From Reticulitermes speratus (lineage: Eukaryota; Arthropoda; Insecta; Blattodea; Rhinotermitidae), in assembly GCA_021186555.1 (NCBI GenBank), contig JAJKFL010000039.1:22644733-22708732 (forward strand): a DNA stretch of 64,000 bases, given 5' to 3'. The translations under genes were made by a program, and so were the position numbers. This document shows positions 47,787 to 59,107 of the stretch, one piece after another. The notes under the pieces were generated by a model. The model was given only the letters and a program-made list of their open reading frames with translations, was not told where the DNA came from and made no database searches. Numbering within the stretch: position 1 is the first letter of the stretch; each line of letters opens with the position of its first letter.

Positions 47787-47830
47787 GACACTGAAGATGA
47801 CGCCAATATAGACGTCGAAACGTGTTTGTC
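47787..47830 (+). ncRNA. Hammerhead-ribozyme-like motif
   Basis: Helix I GACA (47787-47790), core CTGAAGA (47791-47797, consensus), one extra T, helix II GACG/CGTC (47799-47802 and 47813-47816), GAAA (47817-47820), a short ACGTGT helix III segment able to pair only between two copies, cleavage triplet GTT, and TGTC (47827-47830) fully complementary to GACA. Every conserved core base is present, making this, with 7664, one of the two best candidates. Confidence 0.55.
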
Positions 47831-47964
47831 ATAAGCAATACTTGTGACAGACACTGTAATAAATTATGCTGATATATACTAACAATATATATAAACACTG
47901 TTAAAAACTATTTGAAGTTATTGTCTAGAATTTTCCGAAACTGAGTGAGTCAGGTAATTTCTTT

Positions 47965-49130
47965 AAGGACTTGATGTTGTAATTTTGACCTGCATTCTGT
48001 TCACGAGACAAAAATATATACTAATTTTTCTCAGTATCTACTTCTAGACCAACCTCAGTACTGGGCACTAGTAACGCTTCTGTTTCTTATAGCATGTATG
48101 TTTTTACCCACTTAACGTCATCAGCCAGACCTGAGGCTGATATGTAACACTCAATTTCAGGCCCTCTTGGTTTGCTTGGACCTTCCTAATGGCACATTCT
48201 AAAGCAATGTTGGAAGAAAAAGGCAATAAAGCCTCACCTTACTTTAGATCATTCTGAATAGGTCATGTATCAGACAAATGTGTCCTTGTCCAAGCTCTGC
48301 GATGGGTTTCATTTAAACACGTTGTATTTAACGTCACTAGTACCACGGGTACACGAGACTGAACAAAAATGGACAAAACTTCCGTCTAATTGAATCACAC
48401 ACTTTTTTGAAGTCCACAAATAGTTGAGTACTGACTTTTTTTGTGGTGAAGGGTCCCGCAGCAGATGCTACCGACGCACCGCAGCCTTAAGGTGTATTGT
48501 GCAACCCTGTGACGAAGATGACCAATTTTTTTCATTTTTCCAAGTAATGGAGCACCGGTGGAATAAAATTTACAGGGAAAAACTGAAGTATTCGGGAGAA
48601 AATCCCGTCCCCGTGCCACTTTGTCCACCACAAATCCCACATAAACTGACCCGGGATCCAACACGGACCTCCGCGGTGAGAGGCCGGCGACTAACCGCCT
48701 GAGCCGTGGCACGGCCTTGAGTACTGCCTTTCTTTATTCCAACTTGTTTTCAAGTATTGGAAGAATGCATAACATGGATCAGTAGTTGATTTGTTACGTC
48801 GAAACCCACACAGATTGTCCCCCATAATTTCTTCTACACATAGATTTAACACTGATAAGAATGTTTGATAAAATTTTGTATGTGGTTGTTAACAGTGATA
48901 TGCCTTGATAATTAGTACAATCTGTTTTATTACCCCTCTTATAGACAGGAACAATGACTGACTCCTTCCGCTGATAAGACTTCATTCCACTGCATAGATA
49001 GTTCCAAAGAATCTGTTCAAGAAATACCAGTGTCCCATGTAACTTTTCATAACACGATTTTTTAAGACGAGCAGATATTACTCCTCGCCCAAACCGCAAG
49101 TTGGAGGACAATCTTTGTCGGCTGTCGGCG
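47965..49130 (-). mobile_element. LINE family A, internal reverse-transcriptase part, inverted
   Basis: The minus strand encodes ESVIVPVYKRGNKTD, CTNYQGISLLTTTYK and DNLCGFRRNKSTTD. Beyond a nested SINE it continues QLFVDFKKVCDSIRR (motif A), CLNETHRRAW, IALECAIRKVQANQEGLKLS and EVGLEVDTEKN. Several stops and frameshifts interrupt it. The SINE at 48443-48716 splits the copy cleanly with a target duplication. The C-terminal third of the same family lies immediately to the right in the opposite orientation (49155). Confidence 0.8.
48443..48716 (-). mobile_element. SINE (family S5) nested inside a LINE
   Basis: The flanks are ttgagtactgactttttt (from 48424) and ttgagtactgcctttctt (from 48717), and the LINE reading frame resumes across them. 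The head on minus reads gtgccacggctcaggcggtt with a B-box-like gtgttggatcccg, and the 3' end is A-rich. Diverged relatives are at 16355 and 26716. Confidence 0.8.
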
Positions 49131-49154
49131 TCTGCTTATACAGTGTACTCGCAG

Positions 49155-49590
49155 CTAGCTTCCATGTCTGGAGAGGGACGGGACATACGGGCGTTTGGGG
49201 AAGAAGAGAAATGCACACAGGTTTTTTTGGGAGGGGGAGTGAAGGAAATACTCGTAGACCACTTTAAGGCCTAGGCTTAGACGAGAGGGCAATATTAAAA
49301 TGGATCGTAAAGAAACAAAATGGGTTAATGTGGACTGGTTTAGTCTGGCTCAGGATAAGGATCAGTGGTAGGTTCCTGCGAACACAGTAACAAAAACACA
49401 GTAATGAACCTTCGGGTTTCATAAAATACGGGCAATTCCTTCATTAGCTGAGGACCTGTTGGCTTCTCTGGAAGGACTCTGTTCCATGGAGTTAGTTAGT
49501 TAAATTGGTTAAAAGGAGTCTAATTCCCGGAGTTACTTAGTTAATTATTTGGCAATTTAGTTGGTTAGTAAATTAGTTATTAAATTATGA
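49155..49590 (+). mobile_element. LINE family A, 3' end with long GTTA tail
   Basis: The readable traces are GRRGAYR-like text, RGQYxNGS-like ends, then gtctggctcaggataagg, gaaccttcgggtttcataaa, ggcttctctggaaggactc and ccatggagttagttagtt. A degenerate GTTA-rich tail runs to about 49590. It forms an inverted pair with the segment at 47965-49130. Confidence 0.7.
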
Positions 49591-50519
49591 ATACGCCATT
49601 CAGTTTCTGTACAGCGAGGACGTTCGTGGAGAAACTTGTTTAAGCTTATTTGAATGTCAGTAGCGAATCATCATTGAGGTTACTTTTCAAGATTGAGCCA
49701 AGTTTTTTAATGTAGCAACTTCGATTTGTTTTTTGCAAAACCGGGGTCATGTTGGATTAGTACGTGTTAGCCCAAAAACATTAATAAGCTATAAAATTTG
49801 ATTTAAATCTGTTCTGCCTCTTCGGAGATGGAATATGGTGAAATGCAGACTAAGACATGACCTTCAGGAATGAAATATTTCAGGAATTTTGTGTAAAAAT
49901 GCGTAGAACTGACAGATTGTGCCAGAATAAGTACGTATTTAAACATAATTCGTGATAAGTAAGCAAAATTCTTAAATAACGATGAGGTACTGATCTTCCC
50001 TATGAATAACCTCTGTGTATGTGTGTATGTAAGTGTGTGTGGGTTTGTTTAAAAAAGCGACCTTTCAGAGTTCCTGCTTTTATTGTGTTTACCCGCAGAA
50101 TGTACACCAAGTCTGCTATAAAAAAGAGTGCAAATAGCCTACAGAACACTGAAAATGTGACGACAGTGTACAGTTGTCGCGTAGAACAAACAAAGGCATT
50201 TAATGTCATTGCCACTAAGGTTATCAGAACGGTCAGTTAAGTTCATTTTAAAATGTGACCTCCCTTAACTTAAGACTGGCATCAAGTGTAGTGTAAGTAA
50301 TGAAAAATTAGAGGTAGGTGCTTGAAATCTGGTAAAGACAAAGAACGTGAATATGCCTGCAAACGTACACACACAATAATGGGATCATGAGTCGAAGAGA
50401 GAAAGAAAGAAAGAAAAAGTTTTACTCTTGGAAGCCAAAATTGCTCTAAAACCATGTAACAAGACCACGCCTATAGTTCCTTCCCCCCCCCCCCCCCCCT
50501 CCTTAATTAGCCTTTCTTA

Positions 50520-51061
50520 AGCCGGGATTAGACGGCGCGTGGCTCGTCCAGTGACGTGACGTCACTTGCTCGACCAACAGATCGGAACAGAAAAGACAAT
50601 CTGGCTACACGACGCGGCGCAGCTCGGCAAATGGCCGACCAGCGGCCTTGCTCGGGTAGGTTCGGCTCGGCTTGTGGATTAAGTCGTGTTGTTCTATGAA
50701 CTTAAAATTGTCCTCGTTTGACCACTCCATTCTAGCCAATACCAATTGTGGGACAGAAACTTTCACTCTTCGCGCACCCCGACAGCAGAAAACAAAGACC
50801 AGACCTAAGTGTATACAGGTTGGACGAGACTGGCTTGGCGCGTAGACTGCAAGCGCCGTGTAGCCGCAACAGCTGCCCGCGCCGAGTCCCTTTGAGGATC
50901 GTGAGAAAACCGCTTCTGAGGCGATCCCACGAGCCTCGCTCCACCAATCACACTCCGCGCCGCGCCAGGCCGGTTACACGGCGCGTTTGAATACGATTCT
51001 TTGTCAGTGACGTCAGTTATGACGTAAAACGAGCCGAGCCACGCGCCGTCTAATCCCGGCT
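50520..51061. mobile_element. Harbinger-like MITE (542 bp)
   Basis: Perfect terminal inverted repeats begin AGCCGGGATTAGACGGCGCG and run 27 bp (AGCC...GGCTCG). They are flanked by TTA on both sides (50517-50519 and 51062-51064), as expected for PIF/Harbinger insertions. The interior is GC-rich with many CpGs and has no transposase. Open frames on both strands inside it are artefacts of base composition. Confidence 0.8.
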
Positions 51062-51311
51062 TTAGAAGAAGCATGCATGCTTTTATATACACAGTACTAA
51101 ACTTCAAAGAGCTGAAATGTAAAACTATTTCCTTGAGTTACCCTCTATTTTTTAAGGTGTGTGAAATTCTGTATGAAGTGTTGTTTGAACGCTTATAAAT
51201 ATGGCGACAGTGTGAAAATTTAAGGTTATGTCCGACAAATATAAAGTGGATAAAATCTGTAACGGAGTAACAAGTTCTTTCCCAAAATGAAATAACAACA
51301 ATGATGGTGAT

Positions 51312-51336
51312 ATAATAATAATAATAATAATAACAA
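51312..51336. repeat. (ATA)n microsatellite
   Basis: About eight ATA units; a second short run is at 51356. Confidence 0.85.
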
Positions 51337-53099
51337 TGTTGACTAATAATAAGTTTAATAATAATAATACGAATAAAGACAAAAGTACAGCCAGAAGGAT
51401 AACAATGAAGTAATTTTAGTCGACTAGGATTCAAACATATAGCCACTTGTGCAATAGTCAAGTACACTAACCCAAGAGTCGGCTGGCACTATATGAGAGA
51501 CTTGAAGTCTCCAATAGGAAAGAAAAATCGAAGAGTTCTGCTTGAAACTTTTCGTTTAATATTAAAAGCCATATTTAGGTGTTACAGAAGCCAGCAATCA
51601 ATACTGAACATTATCTTACCTCATCATGTTGTCAACATCGAGCGACGGTATATGTACTATGTTAATTACTGTCATCTCGGGGGAGGGGTGGCGGTGTTGG
51701 TAATGCCGCCTCTACTCGGTGCTCCCAACAAAAATATGGATGCACTTGGCAAATGCGTGAAGGCCAAAAAGGTAATAAACCATAACAAAGTATCTGTATC
51801 TTCTGGCAACGTATGACATACATCAGCACTCTAGGTCCCACAGTATGTTCCATGAATTACAGTTCCTTTTCAGTAATAGTTTTCTGCATACATTGCAAGA
51901 TATTTTCATGCTTGATTAAGATTCGTATCTGGTTTGTGTGTTCGTTTCCTTTATTACCTGAAAATTGATTTGTATATCGGCTCTGACAGCGGCTACCCCC
52001 ACTGGGGCTGTTGTGGCTTTTATCAGTGCCTCCCGACCACTGCCAGAATAGAAATTTCATTCTTGTATTACTTAAAAACAGCCTCTTTTAAACTGACAAT
52101 GTCTTATAGCAATCTGAAAATGTATTTACTTGTGCTGTATTCAACGATGCTGTCAGTACTTCACACTACATAGCGTCGAATGTAAGGAAAATGAATGAAG
52201 GGTAAATTCCAAAGAATGAGGAAGGAAGCGGCCATGACTTGATTTTAGACAATGACCAAATTTATCTAAAAATGATGCGCGATTTTAAAGCAAAATTCTG
52301 TGTAAGTGGCTAGTCAAAACAGTGATCAGGTGTACCTATATTTGCCCATTTTTTTACTTATGTATACCGGTAGACGTTTGGTCGGATATTACTGTCCTGC
52401 ACCTACACTCCAAACGCATTAAAAATAAAAAATCATATTCTTTGTATTTCATTAAATATATGTCATATATAAAGAGGTTACAAATACAAATTTGAGACCT
52501 TAATGAGATATGCATTTTACATCGTGTAAAAGTTTTTATCCGAGGGCTCCTTTTGAGAAAAATTATAACATGCTTTTCGAAGTTTACATAAAAGTTGAAA
52601 AAAATGGAAAGATTGCAATGCTAGAGTAGTAATATGCTTAGTGAAATGACAGAGTATACCATTGCAGATAAAGATATATAAAGGTTTCTCCATGTGACGC
52701 TGATTAAGCCCGGCATAAGAGCTGAATTTGTCCAGGCCTGCCCACTTTTACAAGTACGTTCCCGGATTAAAAATCTGAACATCCTGTATTTAAGAAATCG
52801 CATCTCCGTAAGAGCCTGGTGTTAGACGACGCATGGATTCATGCAAGGTAAAAAAGCGAAACTCAATGAACATAATAAACAATAAATATTCAGAATAAAA
52901 TAATATTTTATCTAACAAGTTTCAGTTCATATCTCATTCTAAATCTAAATAAAATCCACGCGGTAAATTCTGAGATGAAAATACGAACCGACGCTTTATG
53001 CGCTTCGTTTAGAGAACTGATTAATGTATGCAGACGAACTGTGTATTAATAATATGATGTAACTGGAGTCCGCAAATTTTCCAAAAATCTTGGAACCAC

Positions 53100-53228
53100 C
53101 TCTAAATTCTAGGCGCTGTAAGGATGACATGAAGCAAGTTTCATGCTGAGGACCAAAAAATATTATGAGCCACAGCACAAAACAGCAGCGCAGGCCACCT
53201 GAAGCCCGGAATTTATCCACCCCTGTGT
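53100..53228. mobile_element. hAT-like right-end fragment
   Basis: It ends ...ggccacctgaagcccggaat ttatccacccctg, where CACCCCTG is the inverse of the CAGGGGTG terminus seen at 10529, with the usual GC-rich block just inside. The left end was not found. Confidence 0.45.
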
Positions 53229-53354
53229 TATTAAATAACGCGAGAAACAAAGGCACCTTGTTCTTCACGCACTGTGACAGAAACATCGTGTATTAGTTTC
53301 CAGTATGGTGTTCGTATGCAGCAGACGTGCCAGCACGAACTTTGATTAACTTAC

Positions 53355-53619
53355 CTGTTGGTCGGCAAGTCACTTCGTCCTCAGCAGAAGTCCGCTGGCT
53401 CGTGGAAATGTGCACCTCAGAGCCTACCTAGTGGACCACAGCTGCCACCAAAACAAGTTGGATTGCGCGGCTTGAAGCGTCCATCACCTCGAGTTCTCCC
53501 CTCTCATGCCACGTGGTGGAGTGGGCTGGACATCACTCGGCCTTCCGGATATTCAACCTGTATCATACCAATTACTTGCACGTTGCTGTTCTGAGGCAAC
53601 CCGAATATGACGGAACGCC
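53355..53619 (-). other. Candidate non-coding 5' UTR exon, possibly TrpA1
   Basis: On the minus strand this 265-nt, GC-richer segment sits between a strong acceptor (TGTTTTCTTCACACCTGCAG) and a consensus donor (CAACAG/GTAAGT). All three frames contain stops, so it would be a UTR exon. It holds short upstream ORFs, for example ATG GAC GCT ... TAG. Its last 60 bases are open in the phase that exon 2 accepts, but there is no ATG in that frame. It could belong to TrpA1 (splicing to exon 1 or 2), to another minus-strand gene, or be a chance pairing of splice-like sites. Confidence 0.4.
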
Positions 53620-54189
53620 CTGCAGGTGTGAAGAAAACAGCGGCTCTTTAATATGACGAAAAAATTAATACAGGATGTTTATTGATTCCTAGACAACTCG
53701 CAGGCTTCTTTAAGTTACAAGCGTTACTACCTCAGCAGTTCCCTGGACGGACTAAGAATGACCACGACAAAATCGATCAGAATGACAGTACGAGGACCAA
53801 AATTGGAATTCGGTGTTTCTTTAATCCGTAATTTTCTGTAATGCACGTGTTAGAAAATGTCCAAGGATGCAATAATTAGGATAGAACGAACAAGTTACGA
53901 AATGTGCGCATAGGCCTAGAGTAACTGTTCTGGCACCTGCGATTTCTTTTATTATCTGGAAAACCTCAACACTTCAATACATAAGAAAGTGTACTGGGCA
54001 TAATATGTGTGTTTTGTTTTTATCTACGACGTCAGCTCGAAGCAAGTTTCGCTACAATGAATATTTAGCGAGAGTTCTGATAGAGATACGGGCAGCAGTG
54101 CACGTAGACTTCGATGGAAATTATCCGTAATTGTTGTTGTATTTCAGCCATAACGGGAATGTTTCAACGGATTTTTTTAAAAAGTATAG

Positions 54190-54310
54190 AGTATGAAATT
54201 TTATAAAAATTCTTTCAGCGATTCTTGAGTAGTTACGTATGGGCAGACAGGCAGACATAATAAAGCTAACATGCGCAGTTTGCAATTTGTTGTTGCGAAA
54301 GCGGCGAAAA
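54190..54310 (+). repeat. Dispersed repeat, copy of 12050
   Basis: Shared order: a-rich ttttataaaaatt, then gggcagacaggcagacataa taaagctaa, then gcaatttg. Confidence 0.4.
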
Positions 54311-55129
54311 TATGAAGAGGTAAGCCTGTTAGTATTGTTGGGAAAGTGAAATAATGAAGGTTTGGAAGGGATTGATACGTGACATAATTGTGGGAGACGA
54401 GAAATTGTTGCAGAATTTTGGTGGAAACCCTCTTGGAAAATATTAACTAGGAAGACCAAGAAAATTCGAAGTGGATGGAAATGACTCACTGTAGTTTCCA
54501 TGGGTTTTGATGTTAGGAGATTCGGATTCTGTCAGAACATTATTAATAACTTTTACAAACTAGACTCACTCAAACGGAACATCTTGCGGTGGCCTCCTCT
54601 CCTATACGAAGTGTCGTGCTGGATGTTCTGAAGCAGTGGAGTGGTTTTTGTTGTACAGGGAAAAGGAGATAAAGAAATGCGCGATTTCAAGCTTACGCCG
54701 TGGCGTAAATAAGATCTTCGCTCTTCTGCGATGTTACGCAGCGTTGATTGGTAGTTAGTTACCTACGTTTAGGGACAATCTATCAGTCCCATCTTCAAGA
54801 ATTCTTCTTGTCCTGAAACGTCGATGACGAACAAAAAATCAATGCTGTGTAGCATCCCATAAAAACTAAGCTCTCGAGATAATGAGGTACTGGCTGGATA
54901 AGGTTTACAGTTTTGCCAAGATGACTGACCGGCTCCAACAACGTGAAATTCACCTTATGTTTGCCGCGTGATACGGATGCAGGAATAAGTCGGAGTTTTA
55001 TACTTGGAAGCTACGGAAATCGCGTAGAATTACAGGCCCCTTGCTCTGCAAAAGAAGCTACATGATGCGTTTCTTAATTTGGACTCCGCCTAGTGGTGTT
55101 ACGATAGGCCCTAATTAAATACATCGACT

Positions 55130-55256
55130 CCGACATGTCGGGGTTGATGTATTTGTGTTTTGATTGTAACAAATGTATATTATAATATTGTGCACTTTAT
55201 TGGTGTCGTCTTACATAATTATAAATTATTGCATGGACATGGATAACATAAAACTT
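55130..55256 (+). repeat. Penelope-like terminal segment, second copy
   Basis: It matches 35575-35700 through tataatattgtgcactttat tggtgtcgt...acataattataaatta...catggacatggataacataaa. The hammerhead core is not preserved in this copy. Confidence 0.5.
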
Positions 55257-55972
55257 AGCCCGAAATTGGCAGTTAGTGTCAATCTTTCCCATCTGATCGT
55301 CATAAAGTTCTATCTCGATGGCCAGCCTACATAATAATACTTCATGATCTTATTAGACTTTAGCCTATTTATGTACCAAACATGGCCATTGTGTGGCTGG
55401 AAATCCTGCTCCGTATTCTGGAGCTCTCCAGCTTTTATCCAATAAGGATTTCTCCGGGCATAAGGAGAAAGAGAGCAAGTCCGGCCCACTCATCTCCATC
55501 TATTCCCAATGTTATGAATGCTTAGAGCATTACATGTAGTGTATAGTCGCTATACAACTTTATGTTGCAGTGCTTAGGCAGAGGGGCACATTTTGATAAT
55601 CTTGTTAAAAGACTATACTGTTCAGGCGGACTTTTACAAACATCATGAAATGAGAATGCGTCCTCTCGTGACACGCGGAGGGATGACACATGTAGCTAGC
55701 ACCGCTGGGACGTCGGTAAAGTACATAATCATTACTCGAGCATGTGACAGAGCAACGCCTAGCTCCGAGTTTTGCAACTTGTGAAGCTTTGCTGTCAGGA
55801 CTGTGAATGTTAATATACATTTCACAACAAAATTCTAGACCTGTTCCTTCATCTTGTCTTGCTAATAGCCAAGAACATGACAAAAGCTATAACGTCGATT
55901 TTGATTAAATTTCCGCACGACATTGAAGATGCCGCGATATGGGCTCTGCACATCAGTCGTAATGACGATTCG

Positions 55973-56164
55973 ATTCTTCTGGAATATATTACCATGTCGA
56001 CTGGCCAATAATCACCGACGTTTCGGAGAAGCTTGCTTATCCATCTTCATGGTCTAAGCAGTCCAAAAACTGGACCGTTAAACTTTGGAAATGGAGGTAG
56101 CAAGCTCCATCTAAACGTCGGTAGGTATTTACCAATCGACAAGACAATATATTCCAAAAGAACT
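55973..56164. repeat. Small foldback element (same family as 9811)
   Basis: Arms of about 80 bp (ttcttctggaatatatt ... caccgacgtttcgga ... and its inverse ending aatatattccaaaag aact) are roughly 78% complementary. The left arm keeps GAAACGTC and a near-core ATGAAGA on the minus strand. Confidence 0.55.
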
Positions 56165-56435
56165 GAATTTTCACACTCAAATTTTTTAACAACATGTTCT
56201 TAAAAATAAATGGTCAAACTCAAAGTGGCATCTTATAAAAGAACTTCTATTACTACACGAAAACAAAATTTAGATCACTGTGTACACACAAAATATTCAC
56301 ATACCAGAAACATGCATTGATTTCTTATCTACAGACATCTGTAACCATCACCTGTGCTGGTCTGTGGTTATGTCAATACGAGCAGACGTAACGTGTAACG
56401 GAACTGTAACTGATACATTTATTAGTTCTAAATGG

Positions 56436-56582
56436 GTACGGGGGACATTTTAGTCGGGTAAAGCGGTCGGGGCGTGGCGTTGAATACCAACCTCCACCTA
56501 GAGCGGAACTTAACAAAGGGTAGCTCTATACCCGTACCTCCCCTTCTGTGCCCACATAGCATGTTATAGGGTGACCTTTACC
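56436..56582 (+). mobile_element. SINE family S1, 3' half
   Basis: gtaaagcggtcggggcgtgg cgttgaataccaacctccacc tagagcg...gggtagctctatacccgtac matches the inverse of the SINE body at 19384. It lacks the tRNA-like head. Confidence 0.65.
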
Positions 56583-58944
56583 GTACATTTATCAGTTCAG
56601 TTATCTAACAGAAAGTCTGACCATTTACTTGCCTGATAGGTCTACATGATTCGAATCTCGGTTCACTTAGGATTAACAAATATTTTCTCTACTATAAAAA
56701 AAACAATTTAAAAATTCTGCTTATTCCGACATTCTAATATATATACTGATAAATGTTGATATTTAAGGTTTCTTCAGAGGAAAGATTTTATTGTTTTCTG
56801 GGTCATGAAGCCGCGCAGTATAGTAGGGGTTTACCGACGTTTTCTAGAAGACTGTTGTCTTCAGCATCTACTCTGAAAATAGAGACAGTAGGTCCTGTAG
56901 GTGTAGAATTTGATGGTCTCTTCGGCAGTCTGCCTTCATTTATTCTCCCTAAATGCTCTTACCACCTCTTCTTACAGGTCAATAATTTAATGTCAACTGT
57001 AGGCCCCTGAACGATATTACGACTCAATATATTTCATATATTTCATAGTTTCCCTCTTTCTACTTAACAGAAATTGTCCGGCAGAAATTTTGCTCCAATC
57101 TTTATCACTTTCTGTGTGCTAGTTAACAATGCATAAGTTTATAGATATAATGGGTGCGAAATAAATAGGCAAAGCAAAAGAAAACTGAAGGATTGATGGT
57201 GCTGTACAAACATCCTTTCTTTACGGTCAGCCAGCGCTTATACAGCTGCCATGACGTCAGTATGTTATGAACTTCGCTACTGATGAGCACATTCAAGGAG
57301 CTGACCTACAGAAAATCATTGTCATTAGATCAAGTAGCATGATACTTCAAACAGACGGAAATTCCGTTATACTCAATTATAAAACAGCGCAGTAATATAC
57401 ACGAACACACAAATTAATCTAAAAATATTTACTACTATTTCGGACGTTGTTCCCTCTTTCTGCCTGCGATGAGCAATGTCTTACCTCTGCCGTCACGCAG
57501 TACACATTGACTTCCTTTTCAGGGATAGGGCCTTCTTTGTCCTGTCCTCTTTCGCGTCGGAATAAATGAAACGCGTTTCATTTTGCTTAATACAACTACG
57601 AACACCCTGAAACTTAAAAAAATATTAAGAAATCGTACTTCCTCAAAAATACCTTACCCAGAAACTTGAACGTTGTAGAAAGACATATGTTTATACTGAG
57701 ATTCTAAACTTGATAGAATAATATTTTATATTGAGCAGTGCTGCTTCTGGAGGAATTTCTTTTCGGAAAGGTGGGTATACTAGTACTCGAGCATACGATC
57801 TACCTTCTATTCGTGACATCTTATGCTTCTATTGGAAACAATTTACTTAAAGACATGCCCATATATAAGGACAGATGGATCAGAATTAATATGTTACAGA
57901 CAAGGATAGTAGACATTCGAGAAGACTCCTTGGGTGAGAAATCCACCTATCATGACGGCTGTACCCACAAAGTATGATACAAGGAGTCAGAGATATTCAT
58001 AATCGCGATGTGTTAGAATGATCCATAGTCTGGGTTACTATGGTTGGCCAGCTATATCAACACTAACCGCATATTTTACAATTTATCTTACTGCCCATTC
58101 TTACATTTCCAAGTTCATGCTTCACAATCATGTTCCTATTGCTCACCGCAATACCACTCAGTTGAAAATAAAAGAGGATGTTCTGTATGCTACAGAAGTG
58201 TGTTGCTCCCGTAATGTATAGTAACGGATCATTTACCGATCTAAAATTCATAAATCCACTTCTATTTCTGTCCGATCCCTAAAAGCCGCGTGGTTTCAAT
58301 AAGCTTCAAAGTTAGAGAAACCGTAAAGTTTTTTTTAGAGTAACGTTCTTTAGTATTTCTTTGTTATCACACGATATCAAATAAAATATGTGAAAGCATA
58401 ATGTAATGTTGAAATTGAAACCTAGAGGTACTCGTAATTGTTTCGGCCATAGGATTAATGACCAGCAACCGTGGATCTGTATATGCATTTTGTCCAACGT
58501 ATCATTCACAAGATATGTGCATTCTAATTTCCCTATCGAATTTGTGAATATTTTCGACATAACAACCTAAACATTTTTATAAACTCTAATTATTAACACG
58601 CGCGGTGTGATGTGCGTTTTATAAGGGCAGCAAAACATTTCATACTCTACTCCGGACATTCGTCAGCAGACTTCAACTCCGGACTTATTTGCGTATTACG
58701 ATTAACTCTCTAACCGCAGTGGTGAATACAGAACGTCCAGCTCAAAGTGGAACCGGATCACAGAATCCACATATCCACTCATACAGGATACATTAACAAT
58801 CTCTATCATACAGAGCGCTTCTTATCGCAGAACTGATCGCCAGAGAGCGGACAACTTCGTCATTACGTAGCGTCGATGACGCCTTCCGTTGTGGAGCGCT
58901 CATCCCTGCTCTGTCCTGCGTTAAAGAACTCTGTATACGTACTA

Positions 58945-59045
58945 CTTAGCTACTACCCCATCTAGGGCAGACGTTAGGAATGAGTGCAGCTATAAATGAG
59001 TTCCCTCATATGCCCGCATGGCGTGTAAAGGGGTAACCTGTCCCT
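58945..59045 (+). mobile_element. SINE family S1, 3' fragment, target of the LINE insertion
   Basis: accccatctagggcagacgt taggaatgagtgcagc...catatgcccgcatggcgtgta matches the S1 3' half. The RTE LINE inserted at its end, and the fragment's last 16 bases are duplicated at 62405-62420. Confidence 0.65.
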
Positions 59046-59107
59046 TCTTCTCTAGTCTTCTCTAGTCGTTTTACTCATTGCTGAGTGTCGTGACCCCACT
59101 GTAACGT

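Larger units (their letters stand above)
38900..53354. other. Sequence upstream of TrpA1 exon 1, repeat-rich
   Basis: No convincing host coding exon was found on either strand here. The recognisable content is the LINEs, SINEs, MITE and simple repeats listed separately. 39900-40740, 41200-42350, 45200-46300 and 51500-53090 show nothing more than AT-rich sequence. This span would be an intron if the exon at 53355 belongs to TrpA1. Confidence 0.5.
53620..58944. other. No gene recognised
   Basis: AT-rich sequence with old repeats at 54190, 55130, 55973 and 56436. Open frames here are short and unlike any protein I know. 56600-58900 shows nothing recognisable. Confidence 0.5.

Noticed and set aside
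50732-51107. Open frames on both strands in GC-rich DNA
   Set aside because: They lie wholly inside the MITE and reflect its base composition.
53358-53594. Plus-strand coding gene of 78 residues
   Set aside because: There is no similarity and no plus-strand splice signals; the minus-strand splice sites explain the segment better.
56835-56872. Another hammerhead (CTGAAGA and GAAAACGTC on minus)
   Set aside because: Helix II cannot form well and helix I does not pair. It was kept out of the ribozyme list.
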